Shown: positions 46,473 through 58,265, numbered from the stretch's first letter. The stretch is DNA of 64,000 bases from Mytilus galloprovincialis (GCF_965363235.1 NC_134842.1:33542958-33606957); one strand, 5' to 3'. Numbers and translations: made by a program. Notes: generated by a model from the sequence alone, not told the origin.

Positions 46473-49400
46473 GTCCAGTCGATTTGTGCAGATTTTTGAC
46501 AAAATTGCTCAGATTGTGGTAAAAGCATGAAATTTGGAATAGTGGTAGTATATGTCATGGACAACATTTTAAGCTATGAACCCACTCTGAAAGTCGAAAT
46601 TTGCGGAAGAGGCGGCCATTTTAAAATAGCGGCCGTTTGATCTCTATAGATTAATAAAAAAAATTATGAAAATAATATGAGAGAAGATATTGACATGAAA
46701 CCTGGGTAACAGAATAACAGTGCTGATTCCAATTGTCTTGTTGAACAAAGTTTTTTGAAATATTACCCATATTGAATGGCGGCCATTTTGAAAATCTTTG
46801 TTTTTTTTAAGCCAAAAAAGGTAGTCATTATTCGATGAAAATTAAAAAAAAAACAATGTCGAAGATATACAAATGTATTTGTTTGAGCTATATAAACAGG
46901 ACGAAAAGCGAGCCTATGAACCCCTCCCCCCGAGTTATTCTTCTGTTTCGTTGAGGGTACAAATTACTTTATATTTTCCGACAATGTACATGTCTCTAAT
47001 GTTCAAAAGTAATCGACATAGTTAAAACGCGACCACGAAGAAGATCATAAAATGAACTGTTACTCTAAAAGCAATATTCGTGCCACCGCTTGTTCAACAT
47101 AGAATAACAGGATAATTTTATTTAACAAGTATAAATAAAGCAAGAAAATATTTTTATACCTGTCATTTATAATAGTTGGCTGATTACAGGATAATTCGCT
47201 TTGTTGATATTGTTCATTTGAAACAACTTTCAAAAACTTTGATTGCAGACATAATGAATTTCATATCATACAAGTAATTAATGTTATAGGAACATCAACT
47301 GCTCAAATGTTCTCAATTGACGTTAACAATATCTAACAAAAATGAAATGTACATGATTTGTCAAATCTCACGTTGTCTATCATGTTCTATCACATTGTCC
47401 TCCACATTTACATAGAGTAGTACAACTTAATACTGCCTTTACACATTTGCATTTCCTTAGTAACCGTGCTCACTTTGACTTATCAGTTAAGCGCTTGCTG
47501 CAGGAAGTTATTATAAAGTCATATCGTATATTCATCACAGATGACAAGGACTGTCATCTGAGGACTTCATATGTATTGATTTTTTGGTAGTCATTTTGAA
47601 TGATGGCTATTTTGAAAACATGAATCCAATATAACATTATTCGCTAATCTTATTTATTCACACTGTTTGCATTCACACTTTTTTTACTAATATGCATTGG
47701 ATATTTATAAAATGGTCAGATAAGGCATGCACATGTTTACAAAATAAAGATATCAGTATAAGAATTTCTAACTGTTACTTACACGTTTGCCAAAGTAACT
47801 TTTTAAAACAGAAATTACGTATATATGATATAATTTATGACCGAACGTTGTTGTTGGAAAAGATCAAAATTGTAGATTTCTAAAACACTGGAGCTAGATA
47901 TCAGAAGAACATAATTGGCGTTTAGACTAGAAGGAATGTGTGAAACGGCAAGAGAGGACATGTGAGGGTTTGCATGCAATGCCAAGCAGATCCAAACAGA
48001 ACAGACATAGACATTTGAGCTGGCAATCACTCTTTTTGATGCAGGCATACAACGATGTTGGTTCTTGAATTGGTTTTCCTTTAGCTCAATTTGAAACAGT
48101 TAAATGAGGGTTATGGAACTGCAGAAGCACTCCAGACCGCACAAATCCTGTCAAACAAATTTTCAGACCTCAAAATATTTCATCAGTAAAAGGGAAAACA
48201 TACTTCTGATGTTGAAGATAAATTGCCAGTTGAAAGAAAACAAGAAGTAACTAGACACTGTTAAGTAATACTGAATCAACACAAACAATGACTGCAATGT
48301 ATTTTTTTCTGTGGTGATATATCTGAAGATCTCCATGATACTTCGAAATTTAAAAATCGACAAAAATGGGACATGACTGTGCGCCTGTACTACAAGACAT
48401 ATTTCCTTAGCCAAAGTTAGAGCTGGAGATGTCAAATTACCAGTATCCTGCGTGATGATTGATAAAACTTGACAACATAGCAAATAGGCAGAATAAAAGA
48501 CACAGAAAGAAAGCCAAGAATCTTTTATCCTTGGAGTTGTGCTTGCCAAAATAATAAAATAGATTGACGGCACACGGTCTGGCAGAAGTATTGTACCAAT
48601 CTCCAAGCTTGCAGATCACGCTAAATTGTACAATAAACGCCTGGAACAACTTGTAATTATCATGAAAGGAAGGACTGATACAACGCATCTAACAAAATAG
48701 GAATGTAGCTAACAAAGGATATCTGCAAGCATACAAGCAAGATAAATTAGTTCTCTTGATTTTCAACAAAGGTATTCTTGAAGCTCTGAAACAGACCTGA
48801 TAATTAAAGGGTATCACCATAGCCATAGCAGGCAAACTATATATGCTTGATACTTAGAAAAGCTTTACAGGGACACTCAACAACAGCTATTAACACGAAT
48901 CAGTTCACCAGACATAAGTTTCCTTAGTATGAATGATACAGGATGGCTAAACATCGAGACACAATCCAGTAATATCGATGAGTGGAAGAGAACACTCACC
49001 ATTTCTCAGCTATAATAGTTCAATGGTGCAACTCGTCATCGAGAGGATACAACTGCAACTTTTCAGTCCTCCGATAGAGAGTAAGATGTCTAAAAGATTG
49101 TGGAACGGATTCATTTTGAAAGCCTACAATGAATGTCCCTGTAAACCTTTCGATAGTAGCAAGCCGAACTCTTCAAACTATTCTAGTGACTTTGACTATG
49201 AAGAGGCCTTCCCCATCACGATGTTAACAATTTGTAAAAGACATGGCCTGTTTCAGAACTTCCCTAACATAGTCATTGAGAATCCAGAGAAAGACGCAAC
49301 CTTTCATGTGTGCTTGCATATCATCTATGATAGCTATTATTTAATTTTTCATAAATGTTGTATTAATCATTCCTTCCATGACAACTAATATTCACTAAGG

Positions 49401-50669
49401 ACGTTTACTGTACCATTTTTCCATATCATCAATTTCAAATATTAAAACAATATCTGTTCCAGACTGTGAGCCGTCACAGTTTTCTATTATTTTGGCAATC
49501 CCCGTTGCAATGGATAACAGATTCTTGACTTTCTTTCTGTGTCTCGAATTCTGTCTAATTGCCTTGTCGTGCAGTTTTAACAAACATTTAGCATGAGATC
49601 GGCTCCTGAAATATTGTAGATCTTGTAATCTTCAGCACTGCATGAGTCTGGCTAAAAGAACAATGGTTAGTAGGTCAAGTGACAGTCACATACTCTATTG
49701 TCGATCACAATTGTTGATGCTTCATGATGATAGTCAGATACCTCATCACAAAGAAAGAAAGAAATATCTGCAATCATTGTTCTTATTGATTCATCACAAC
49801 TGTGGCTGGTTATTCTACTGTTTTTTTTTCAATCCGTGACTCATTGTGTTTTTTCCTGACTATATATATTAAGATTTGCTTTGACAGGATTAGTACCTTT
49901 TGTCTTGTGATTCTCCCATTGCATGGCCTTCATCAACGTGGAACAGTTGTATGCTTACAAAAAATGACTGATTACCAGCTCTAATGTCTATGTCTGCTCT
50001 TTTTGTATTTGTTTGGCATTATCTATTTATTAGATTTTTTCAGCTCTAGTGATTTTGATACCTACGTATTTTTCCTGTTCAACATACAGTGCTCATATTG
50101 TATATACGCATTTTTTGTTATGGTAAAAAAGTACCTAAACCCTACATGCTAAACTGCAATTAAAAGAATTTACGTATTTCTTTAATTACATTTATTTGTT
50201 AACATATGCATACCTTATTTGAGCACTTGGTGAATATATCTTATATGAAAAGCAGCAGTCATAAATAAATGATTAGCAAAACTAGTTGTAAATGCATATA
50301 AAACTTAGTATTAATTCAAAAAAAAAACAATTTAGGATAGCGAATAATAATATATTGCAAATTTACGTTTCCAAAATGGCCACCATTCAAGGTGGCCACT
50401 AAATACTTCAATAGTCCTCAGTTTATATTCTTTGTCATAAGAAATACGAAAGTTTATCAAAATTAGTTTAGTAACATATTTTTCATATTTTTTCTAAAAA
50501 CAATTATTGATTTTTTGGACATGATTTCAAAATGGCCGCCCAGAACCGCCATTTTGATTTTCTGAATTGAGTCCATAGCTATAAATGTTAGTTATGACCT
50601 CAACTAACACTCTGCAAAGTTTGATGCTTTTACCACAATCTGAGCAATTGTTTCACATTTCGACTGGAC
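46473..50669. mobile_element. 4.2-kb element with long inverted ends and TA flanks
   Basis: GTCCAGTCGA starts the left end and, inverted, the right end. TA lies on both sides (46471-46472 and 50670-50671). Pairing is strong over ttgctcagattgtggtaaaa gcat and continues patchily for over 300 bases through ggcggccattttgaaa and ttgaatggyggccatttt. The TA flanks suggest a Tc1/mariner-type or other TA-specific integrase, but no DDE signature was recognised in the middle. The centre holds an inverted pair of decayed sequence described next and a 136-residue open frame. Confidence 0.7.
48228..49835. repeat. Inverted pair of decayed gene-like segments inside the 4.2-kb element
   Basis: The plus-strand segment 48228-48610 is similar to the reverse complement of 49430-49835: compare agacacagaaagaaagccaa and gacacagaaagaaagtcaag, ttgccaaaataataaaat and ttgccaaaataatagaaa, and gacggcacacggtctggcag with gacggctcacagtctggaac. 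Composition is richer and more codon-like than the surroundings. The minus frame at 49583-49395 (KLHDKAIRQNSRHRKKVKNL ...) and the plus frame at 48978-49388 (136 residues, LWNGFILKAYNECPCKPF within) are open but not recognised. Most other frames are broken. These are probably remnants of an internal gene of the element; I cannot name it. Confidence 0.55.
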
Positions 50670-50719
50670 TAATACAGACATGACGCTTGCAATGTTTCAT
50701 AATTTTGCAAGAGATAAGA

Positions 50720-50737
50720 TTCGGTATGGGAACTTCC
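50720..50737 (+). promoter_or_regulatory. Upstream block with NF-kappaB-type site, chitin-binding gene 1
   Basis: TTCGGTATGGGAAC (50720-50733) matches TTCGATATGAGAAC before the paralogue at 12 of 14 positions. GGGAACTTCC (50728-50737) fits the GGGRNNYYCC NF-kappaB consensus and lies 53 bases before the ATG. Confidence 0.45.
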
Positions 50738-50789
50738 TGGGTCATTTACAGATAAGACGTTAACATATTGTCGTACTCCCAGACAGCCA

Positions 50790-51445
50790 TGTTGTATACG
50801 ATTTTTCTTCTGATTATTCCAGTGTCTGGTAAGCGAAGTTTTATGGTTTAAATACTAGTAGTCAGTAGCTTAATAATTACGGTTATTTTATTTGTTTTTT
50901 CATGCCTTTGTCGATATAAAAATACGCTTTTGATGTTCATGATTACGACCAGAGATAAACAATGCTTGAGATTGGCAACTCTATAAACGGAATCTGAAGT
51001 TCAGTGGTTGTCGTCTGGTTATGTAGTTCATAAGTGTTTCTCGTTTTTTATATAGATTATACCTAGACTGTTGATTTTCCCGTTTGAAGGGTTTTACGCT
51101 AGTAATTTGTTGGGCCCTTTATAGCTTGCTGTTCGGTGTGAGCCAAGGCTGCGTGTTGAAGGACGTACCTTGTCCTATAATGGTTTACTTTTATAAATGT
51201 TACTTGGATGGAGAGTTGTCTCATTGGCACTAATACTACATCTTCATATATCTATATATTATATATTTGACTACTTTTTGCAATCGGATTGTTTGAATTA
51301 AAAATTAATGAATAAAACTATAGTTTTGATATGTTCCGAAATACTAGAATATTATTTCCTACACAGCCATCCCAAGTCATATAGTTTTCAAATGAAATCG
51401 TTCGCTGTGTCGTAGCCAAGATGTGTTAACGTGATGCTTAACTTG

Positions 51446-51496
<51 letters not shown>

Positions 51497-52006
51497 TCCT
51501 TGCATTCGATTTTAATCAATATGACATTTAATGTTTTTAAATACTGTAAATTGTTAAATTCTTTTCAGTTTTTGCCGGAGACTGTGTAGGTAAAGGTGAT
51601 GGAGTGTTTGAGATAGGCTGCAGGTCATATCTGACATGTACAGGTGGTGTTGCCAAGGTAACCAATTGTCCAAACCCACCGGACCCTAATACAGTGTACA
51701 ACAACCGAACAAAATCTTGTGATACGTAAGTACATTGTAACTAATTAGGTGAAACCTATCTAATGCTTAATCTTTACACCAACCAGAGACATATATACAC
51801 ATGTGTATATATGTCTCTGCATCAACCGAACAAAAGTTTGGTATTCATGTGTACATTGTACCAATAATGTAAACCTATCTAATAATAAAACTATACAATT
51901 ACCGAACAAAAAATTGCGTAAGTAATAATTATTCACAAAGTCCTGTATCAGGTTTAAAGAGAAAACAGTTTCGAGCAGACCGCTTGAAATTTACATGATT
52001 TTTCTC

Positions 52007-52037
<31 letters not shown>

Positions 52038-54258
52038 TTGCTATAAAGTTAGTGGTAGGGATGAGCCGCTGGAATAGGTCACGTTTTCATGCTCTATGAT
52101 ATTTGAAAAGGGTGAGAAATTCAGATTAAATATATCAATAGGTTGACATTATCATTTGCTTGATTATATCATAAGTATCTGAAACTAATCAAATGTCCGT
52201 ATTTATTCTTGATGCGGTTAAACCACAGTTGTAAATGCATCAGTTATTTGTCAAACCAATTAAACTCTATTTATTCTGATGTGGTATTTCCACTGATGCC
52301 AGTGATAGATGCAATAAATCCAACTATTTTGACATTTGCACCTAATTAACATTCAAGGGTTTGTATACATAAAACATGATAACAATTATTTAAAGAAATT
52401 CCATTGTGACAGCGTCCTTTAGGAGGGAACGGCAATGAAACTTATTATCAGTTTTTAATCAATATTTAAACATGTTAAAGTCAGTGAAGGTGTTACACTC
52501 TGGGGTGATATTACATTTATCTGACCATAGATGTAATACCATCTGTGATCTGACCAAACGTCTTTTATATGTATTGTATTTTGGAATTGAAATATCTTTA
52601 TAATGAAAGATGTAAAATGGGCAATAAGAAAAAAGTGTTTTAAGATGTGATAAATTTATTGCAAAAGAAAATGATATTATTGCGACTATTTTGCTTCTTA
52701 ACAAGAACATGATGATGAGCGGGAAAAATATTGAAATATATCTATAGGTCTGTTTTTTGTTAACTAATATATGACAAGGTATATATTTTTTATTAACAAA
52801 ATATATGAAAAGGGTGGGGTACTTGATGTCTCAGCTGCTCACCCCTACCAAAAAAAGTTTGAAGTGGCCCCCCCGAGTGATTTTTTTACAAGATTTTTTT
52901 GGGACTAAATACAAAATGATTGCAAACTTTATTAAGTATGAGAATACAAAAATTGCTTTAATATTTACTCAATTATCAATGAAATAATATCTATAGACCA
53001 GCAAGTCTTGTAGGGAGTATGTAACTAAAGGTCAAAATACACAGACTATGATATTAACGTAAAATGCTTAATAATAATTATAGGCCGGCACATGTAGGAC
53101 CACCATGTGGAAAGTTAGAAGACTGTACAAACAAACCGGATGCCAGATATCCTGACTTATTTAATACTTGTCATACCTACTACACATGTCAGTTTGGAAC
53201 ATACTTTGGTCACAATTCCTGTACTCCAGGTATGTCAGAATATTTTTTTCGTTGATTATAGTATACGAAACAGACACAAATCATTATCTAATGAGCCAAA
53301 CACGTGCATGCATGTTGGTGTTTCTTAATGATATACATGATATAGAATAATTATTCTAGTTTATGAAGTATTTTAAGGAGTACATGATGTGGTTCATGCA
53401 TGAAGAATTTCCAGAACAATCAAGAAAAGATTGACTGAATTCGTGATAGTTACGACTACCATATTTTATTACTGAAGTTTTTCTAAATGATTTCAAAATT
53501 AACTTACTGTTTTTACACTTGTAAGATACACAACCGTCAATCTTGTGTATAAGATGTATAAATTAAAGAGGTAGGGATATTTTCCTCTCTAATTGTTTCA
53601 CTCACATCTTAAAAATCGGAAAGTTGTTAAAACAAACACGAACTCTTATATAAAGAGTCCATTTTACATACTTCCAAAAAGTCAAAATGTTCAATGGCGA
53701 TACAATTTGCAGTTAAAGGAAATCTTATAAGGCAAATAGAGTTCAGCCGTTGGTCTCCAAAGGAAGACAAGTGCCTACCATGTATCGCCTTTGTTTAGAA
53801 AAATTTTAATAGACTCAACCATTATTATTTTCTTGTGTACTATTATTTGTTTGTTTTTTTCTCTTTTTTTTTGTGTCCATGGCGTTGTCATTTTATTTTC
53901 GATTAGTATTCAATGTGCTGTGGATTCATTTATTTTCGTGGGAACCCATTTTCATTTTATGAATATTTGTTTCGTGGTTTTGCCAAAGTCCGCATATACA
54001 ATATGATACAGTCTTATCGAACATTTGGGTTCCTTTGAACTTTTAAATTCGTGGTTCCCCTATACCTACGAAATCAACGAAAACTGGTATCCAACGAATA
54101 ATAATGAATCTACAGAATTAATGAAAATCATCTTAATATTAAAAACATATTGTATTATTGTAGGATTGGTATTTGATTTTAAGCTTCAGACTTGCAATTG
54201 GCCTCAAAATGTACTTCCTCCATGTGGGCATTACATTCCAACGACTGTCTCAGGATGA
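50790..54258 (+). CDS. Secreted protein with two peritrophin-A (CBM14) chitin-binding domains
   Basis: Four exons: 50790-50829, 51569-51725, 53084-53229 and 54164-54258. All introns are GT-AG, with phases 1, 2 and 1 that agree, giving 438 nt and 145 residues with stop TGA. Residues 1-17 form a signal peptide (MLYTIFLLIIPVS). Domain 1 has six cysteines (19, 31, 37, 47, 64, 74) with GDGVFEIGCRSYLTC. Domain 2 has six (80, 95, 101, 112, 125, 135) with RYPDLFNTCHTYYTCQF and FDFKLQTCNWPQNV. This is the spacing of the peritrophin-A fold, which binds chitin through disulphide-held loops. Such proteins occur in mollusc shell matrix, gut lining and haemocytes; which applies here is not shown. There is no membrane anchor. 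AATAAA at 54319 is a likely poly(A) signal. Introns hold a repeat A copy, a G-tract element and a MITE. A paralogue starts 5 kb downstream. Confidence 0.9.
51010..51255 (-). repeat. Repeat A copy
   Basis: ttcataagtgtttctcgttt, gggccctttatagcttgctg, gagccaaggctgcgtgttga and gatggagagttgtctcattg, inverted. It lies in intron 1 of chitin-binding gene 1. Confidence 0.75.
51446..51496. repeat. (AATC)n microsatellite
   Basis: About 12 uninterrupted AATC units in intron 1 of chitin-binding gene 1. Confidence 0.9.
51988..52892. mobile_element. About 900-bp inverted-end element with terminal G/C tract
   Basis: The left side reads ttacatgatttttctcg then 28 G (52007-52034) and agtggtagggatgagc; the right side mirrors it with gctcacccctacca, ggccccccc and cgagtgatttttttacaaga. 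No coding capacity. The 83-residue minus-strand open frame inside has no recognisable domain. It lies in intron 2 of chitin-binding gene 1. Confidence 0.6.
53918..54115. mobile_element. 198-bp MITE with CTGTGGATTCATT ends
   Basis: CTGTGGATTCATTTATTTTC at the left mirrors the right end (reverse complement CTGTAGATTCATTATTATTC). Both halves also carry tcgtggttt / aaccacgaa-like words. It ends 48 bases before the exon 4 acceptor of chitin-binding gene 1. The open frame at 53791-54006 belongs to it. I recall this terminus from bivalve MITEs. Confidence 0.75.
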
Positions 54259-54318
54259 AATTTCGGCAAACAAGAAATACAACGAAAGGAAGCAGTGAAA
54301 AAACCATGACAATTCTTG

Positions 54319-54324
54319 AATAAA
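54319..54324 (+). terminator. Poly(A) signal AATAAA, chitin-binding gene 1
   Basis: AATAAA 60 bases after the stop codon; a second AATAAA lies at 54358-54363. Confidence 0.55.
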
Positions 54325-54363
54325 TACATCAGTGACTGCTTTTTGATTTCAGTTTGTAATAAA

Positions 54364-55372
54364 TCTTTTAGTGTTGTTTGTTTTGTCTCCATTAAACAGA
54401 AACGTATTTAAATCATTAAATCGCAATAACTTTACTTGTATAATATAATTTATGAAGTTGAAATTGCCTAGTTTTTATGTTTTCTAGTCTGCGCGTCCGT
54501 TGATCTGTTGGTCCATCAGTTCGTCCGTCCGTTCGTCCGTTCGTCCGTCCGTCTGAACTTATAAAACCTGTAAGATTTTATTTGGTTTGATTGCCAATGA
54601 GACAGCTCTATAACATAAAATATGTAAAGTGGGTAAAAAAGGATTGAGAGACCGAAAACGGAAATAATGTTGATTCTTGCAATTAAACCTTAGAAATGAA
54701 ATCAACGATCAGTTACTAAAGTATAGGAAAACACAAGTTACAGATTTTGAAAACAAACACATCTTTCAATCACAAGTTTCCGGACTCCATTGTTTAGGAG
54801 ATAACTGTATTGTATTTTAAGCTCCGACGGCATCAATTGGGGATTTGATGGTCGCAAATTAAGTTTACTGGCGACGCGTTAGCGTCCGATAGCATCAATT
54901 GTCAATTGATGTCATGTAAAAAAGTGACGTTATCCAATCAAAATGAACCTTACTAACGTCGTTGCTTTAGAATATTTGGTAGGTCGTTGTGGTTTATTTG
55001 TTTAACGCCGGATGACGACGGATATGTTAATTTCCATAGCCATAATCCGCTCCTGTTTTTCTCCGATTGTGCCATTACCAAATGTGACTTATCATCGAAT
55101 ATTTACATGCAATGATGAACACGAGTCCCACTAGTGAAACAGGTGTAACATTAACCAGAAATTATCATAAAAATTTAACGAAGCATTCGAATGTAGCAAG
55201 AAATTGAAGCATTTGAATGTACCTAGAATACATAAATATAAATTGAGGAAATAGGAGGTAGAAAAGCTTTATTTGACTATTACAAGACAACTTTTTAAAG
55301 ATAAGATTTTGGATAATACATGAGTATTAGTTACTGTTTCAAATAAAAGCAATGTAGTTAAACCGTACATTC
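54364..55372. other. Intergenic DNA with short repeats
   Basis: A run of cgtccgttcgtccg words lies at 54508-54553, and a fragment with gattgccaatgagacagctc (54589-54610) resembles the start of repeat C. Around 54830-54990 catcaattggggatttgatg and catcaattgtcaattgatg form short palindromes. No gene. Confidence 0.45.
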
Positions 55373-55792
55373 ATGTCCAGTGAAGGATGTTTATTCAATA
55401 TTGTCGACATCGCGATATCTACAATGTTAACACGATATAGTGTCAACATTGTTTACATTGTTTGAACCCTTATATAACGTATACATCGTTGACATCGCGA
55501 TGTATACAATGTTAAAACGATATTGTGTCAACATCGTTTACATTGTTTGAACCCTTATATATTGTTTATATCGTTGACATCGTTAACATTGCGATGTATG
55601 CAATGTAAACACGATGTCGTGTCAACATCGTTGACATTGTTTGAACTCTAATATATTGTTTACATCGTTGACATCGTTAACATCGAGATGTTTACAATGT
55701 TAACACGATGTCGTGTCAACATCGTTTACATTGTTTGATCCCTTATATATTGTTTACATCGTTGACATCGTTAACATAGCGATGTATACATA

Positions 55793-56110
55793 TAAGAAGA
55801 TGCGGTATAAGTTCAAATGAGACAACTTCTTATTTAAGTTACATCTTTTATAAGTAAACCCCTATAGGTTTGTCATTAATACGGAGTTTTGGTTTTTTAT
55901 CGAGTAGCAAGCTATGAAAGGCACAAAAAAAAAAACACTAGTGTAAAACTATTTGAACAGGAAAAATAAAGGTCTAATGTAAAAAACATGAAACCAGAAA
56001 CACGTATGAACAATTCAACAAACGACAACTACTGAACGACAGATTCCTGACTAAGGACAGGTGCAAACAAATGCAGTTTGTTTAACGTTTATATACGTAC
56101 CATAGACTCA
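55793..56110 (+). repeat. Repeat A copy, diverged
   Basis: tataagaagatgcggtataa, taagtaaacccctataggtt, gagtagcaagctatgaaagg, acgacagattcctgactaag and gacaggtgcaaacaaatgca. It is nested inside the satellite element. Confidence 0.7.
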
Positions 56111-56184
56111 ATATAAAATATAAACACGATTTTGACACAATATTGTTAGCATTGTTATGTGAACAATTTAAACAGAAAGGTATT

Positions 56185-56350
56185 TATAAAAAAAGAAGTG
56201 GTATGATTGCAAATAAGTAAAATTTCCAGTACATACATACTAACTGGCACATCTATAGATAACCGTATGGCCTTTAACATTGAGCAAAGTTTATATGGCA
56301 TAGTTAACAATAAAAGACGCCGACATGAAAAATGGAAAACAATTTTAACT
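56185..56350 (+). repeat. Repeat C fragment
   Basis: aaaagaagtggtatgattgc, gataaccgtatggcctttaa, cattgagcaaagtttatatg and gcatagttaacaataaaaga. It is nested inside the satellite element. Confidence 0.65.
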
Positions 56351-57143
56351 ATATAACTAACTACTTAACCATGTTAACTTATTTAAAAAAAAAAAGAACG
56401 AAAAAAAAAAATGTATATACAACAACAACAAGATTTTGACACTATATTGTTAACATTACGATGTATACGATGTGAACGATGTAAACAGAAAGGTGTAGAC
56501 ACTATATATACAATATAAACACGATGTTGACACAATATTGTCAACATCGCGATGTATACGATGTGAACGATGTAAACAGAAAGGTATAGACTTTATATAT
56601 ATAAATACAATATAAACACGATGTTGACACGATATTGTCAACATCGCGATGTATACGATGTGAACGATGTAAACAGAAAGGTATAGACTCTATATATACA
56701 CGATGTTGACACAATATTGTCAACATCGCGATGTATACGATGTGAACGATGTAAACAGAAAGGTATAGACTCTATATATACAATATAAATACGATGTTGA
56801 CACACTATTGTCAACATCGCGATGTATACGATGTGAACGATGTAAACAGAAAGGTATAGACTTTATATATATATATACAATATAAACACGATGTTGACAC
56901 GTTATTGTCAACATCGCGATGCATACCATGTGAACGATGTAAACAGAAAGCTATAGACTCTATATATATACAATATAACACGATGTCGACACGATATTGT
57001 CAACATCCCGATGTATACGATGTAAACAGAAAGGTATAGAACATATTGATAGGATACAATGTAAACACAATAACGACACTATAAAGTTGACATTGCGATG
57101 TTGACAATATCGACAAAACATCGTGCACTGGACATAGTTCATA

Positions 57144-57329
57144 CCGTATAGCGGGTTATTTTCGCTGGTTTAAAATTTCGCGATTTTCATTGAAAAAGGT
57201 ATACGAAATGTTTTGGCGGCTATTATTTTGACGGATTCAAATCTTTGCATGTACACTTTTAAATTGGCGGAATTCATTTTGGCGTTTTTTTTCTATCCGC
57301 GAGGTAAGCGAAAATAACTCGCTATACGG
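57144..57329. mobile_element. 186-bp MITE with CCGTATAGCG ends and TA flanks
   Basis: CCGTATAGCGGGTTATTTTC at the left and, inverted, CCGTATAGCGAGTTATTTTC at the right. TA flanks at 57142-57143 and 57330-57331. It starts eight bases after the satellite element ends. Tc1/mariner-type by its TA target. Confidence 0.85.
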
Positions 57330-57569
57330 TAGTCTGCCAAATCTACAATTGTAACAGACCTTCGAATTTATATAACTATTAAAATTATTTATGATAAAAT
57401 TGGATGGGGGAACTTTTGCTGAATGAAGAAAATCACATCTTTTTCTTCATATCATGAATAATAAACCAGCTCTTTTATTTGTCTCTATGTATATTACTTT
57501 TACTATTTAGTCTGTTTTTGGTTATATCCATTTTACGTGATTCTTTTCTTATACGTCCCGTCATTGTGT

Positions 57570-57791
57570 GTGTGCGTGGGGGGGATAAGAGGGGGTCCTG
57601 ATCCCGAAATCACGGGCTTAAAAACACGAAATCCCGTATCCCGAAGTCCCGAAGTCCCGATTGTAAATAAATTTAAATCCCGACATCTCGAAATTCAAAA
57701 AATGAATTCCCGGATCCCAAAAGGGTAAATCCCGAAATCCAGAGCTTAAAAACACCCGATCCCGGAGTTCCGATAAAGGTCCTATCCCCCC
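57570..57791. mobile_element. C/G-rich element of TCCCGAAATCCCG words with 9-base flanks
   Basis: Ends are ggggggataagagggggtcc and, inverted, ggggggataggacctttatc. The inside repeats tcccgaaatc, atcccgtatcccgaagtccc and acacccgatcccgg. TCATTGTGT flanks both sides (57561-57569 and 57792-57800), although nine extra GT-rich bases sit between the left flank and the G run. Nine-base duplications are typical of Mutator-like elements, so that is a guess at class. Confidence 0.6.
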
Positions 57792-57800
57792 TCATTGTGT

Positions 57801-58139
57801 TATTATTCTATGATAATTTTTGTATTCTTGTTTTTCATTTTTTGCCAATGTGATTTGTTAATATGCTTTTTTGTGTTTCTTTGATACATACGAAGTGGCT
57901 CTGTACTAATACATCCCGTCATTGTGTTATTGTTCTATGATCATTTTTGAAATCTTATCTTAGTCTGCTTGGTCTATATTTCTTGTTGTGATTCTTTGTT
58001 ACATATTTGTTTGTTTTTATGGTGAATAAGATTATAACACAATGTTGACTGCTGGTACTTCGTTTTGGTCACACATCGTTGTCAATATAATGGAATTTGA
58101 TGCGACTGTCATATAAGTGAGAGGTTTAGACATTAGACA
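57801..58139. other. Unassigned DNA
   Basis: The phrase cccgtcattgtgttattgtt at 57914 repeats the pre-insertion flank of the preceding element (cccgtcattgtgt at 57557 joined to tattattctatg), so the local sequence was tandemly duplicated. Nothing else recognised. Confidence 0.45.
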
Positions 58140-58265
58140 TTAGAAAACGCCTGTACCAACTCAGGAATATGACAGTTGCTATCGATTCGTTTGATGTGTT
58201 TGAGCTTTTGATTTTGTCAGTTTCCGTTTTGAATTTTCCTCGGTGTTCAGTATTTTTGTGATTTT
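58140..58265 (-). repeat. Repeat G fragment, inverted
   Basis: acgcctgtaccaactcagga, atatgacagttgctatcgat, gtttgatgtgtttgagcttt and tgaattttcctcggtgttca. Confidence 0.65.

Larger units (their letters stand above)
55373..57135. mobile_element. 1.76-kb TIR element made of hairpin-bearing satellite units
   Basis: Ends ATGTCCAGTG ... CACTGGACAT are mirrored, and pairing goes on through gatgttt and atattgtcracatcgc. The left part (55411-55790) has four units of 85-95 bases with gtgtcaacatcgtttacatt and ttgtttacatcgttgacatc. The right part (56450-57060) has about seven units of some 90 bases in inverted sense, with gtatacgatgtgaacgatgt and aaacagaaaggtatagact. Units carry CGATGTTGACA ... TGTCAACATCG, an 11-base-stem hairpin. 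Repeats A and C have inserted in the middle. Repeated minus-strand frames (VDNIVSTSCLYCIY...) are unit shadows. Confidence 0.75.

Noticed and set aside
48163-48606. 147-residue minus-strand open frame
   Set aside because: It is antisense to the decayed segment described in the 4.2-kb element and shows no domain; hydrophobic content is typical of antisense A-rich DNA.
55373-57135. CRISPR-like array
   Set aside because: Units are contiguous satellite copies without unique spacers, and the genome is eukaryotic.
56456-57142. Several similar minus-strand frames
   Set aside because: They are repeated satellite units, open by chance because the unit length suits the frame.
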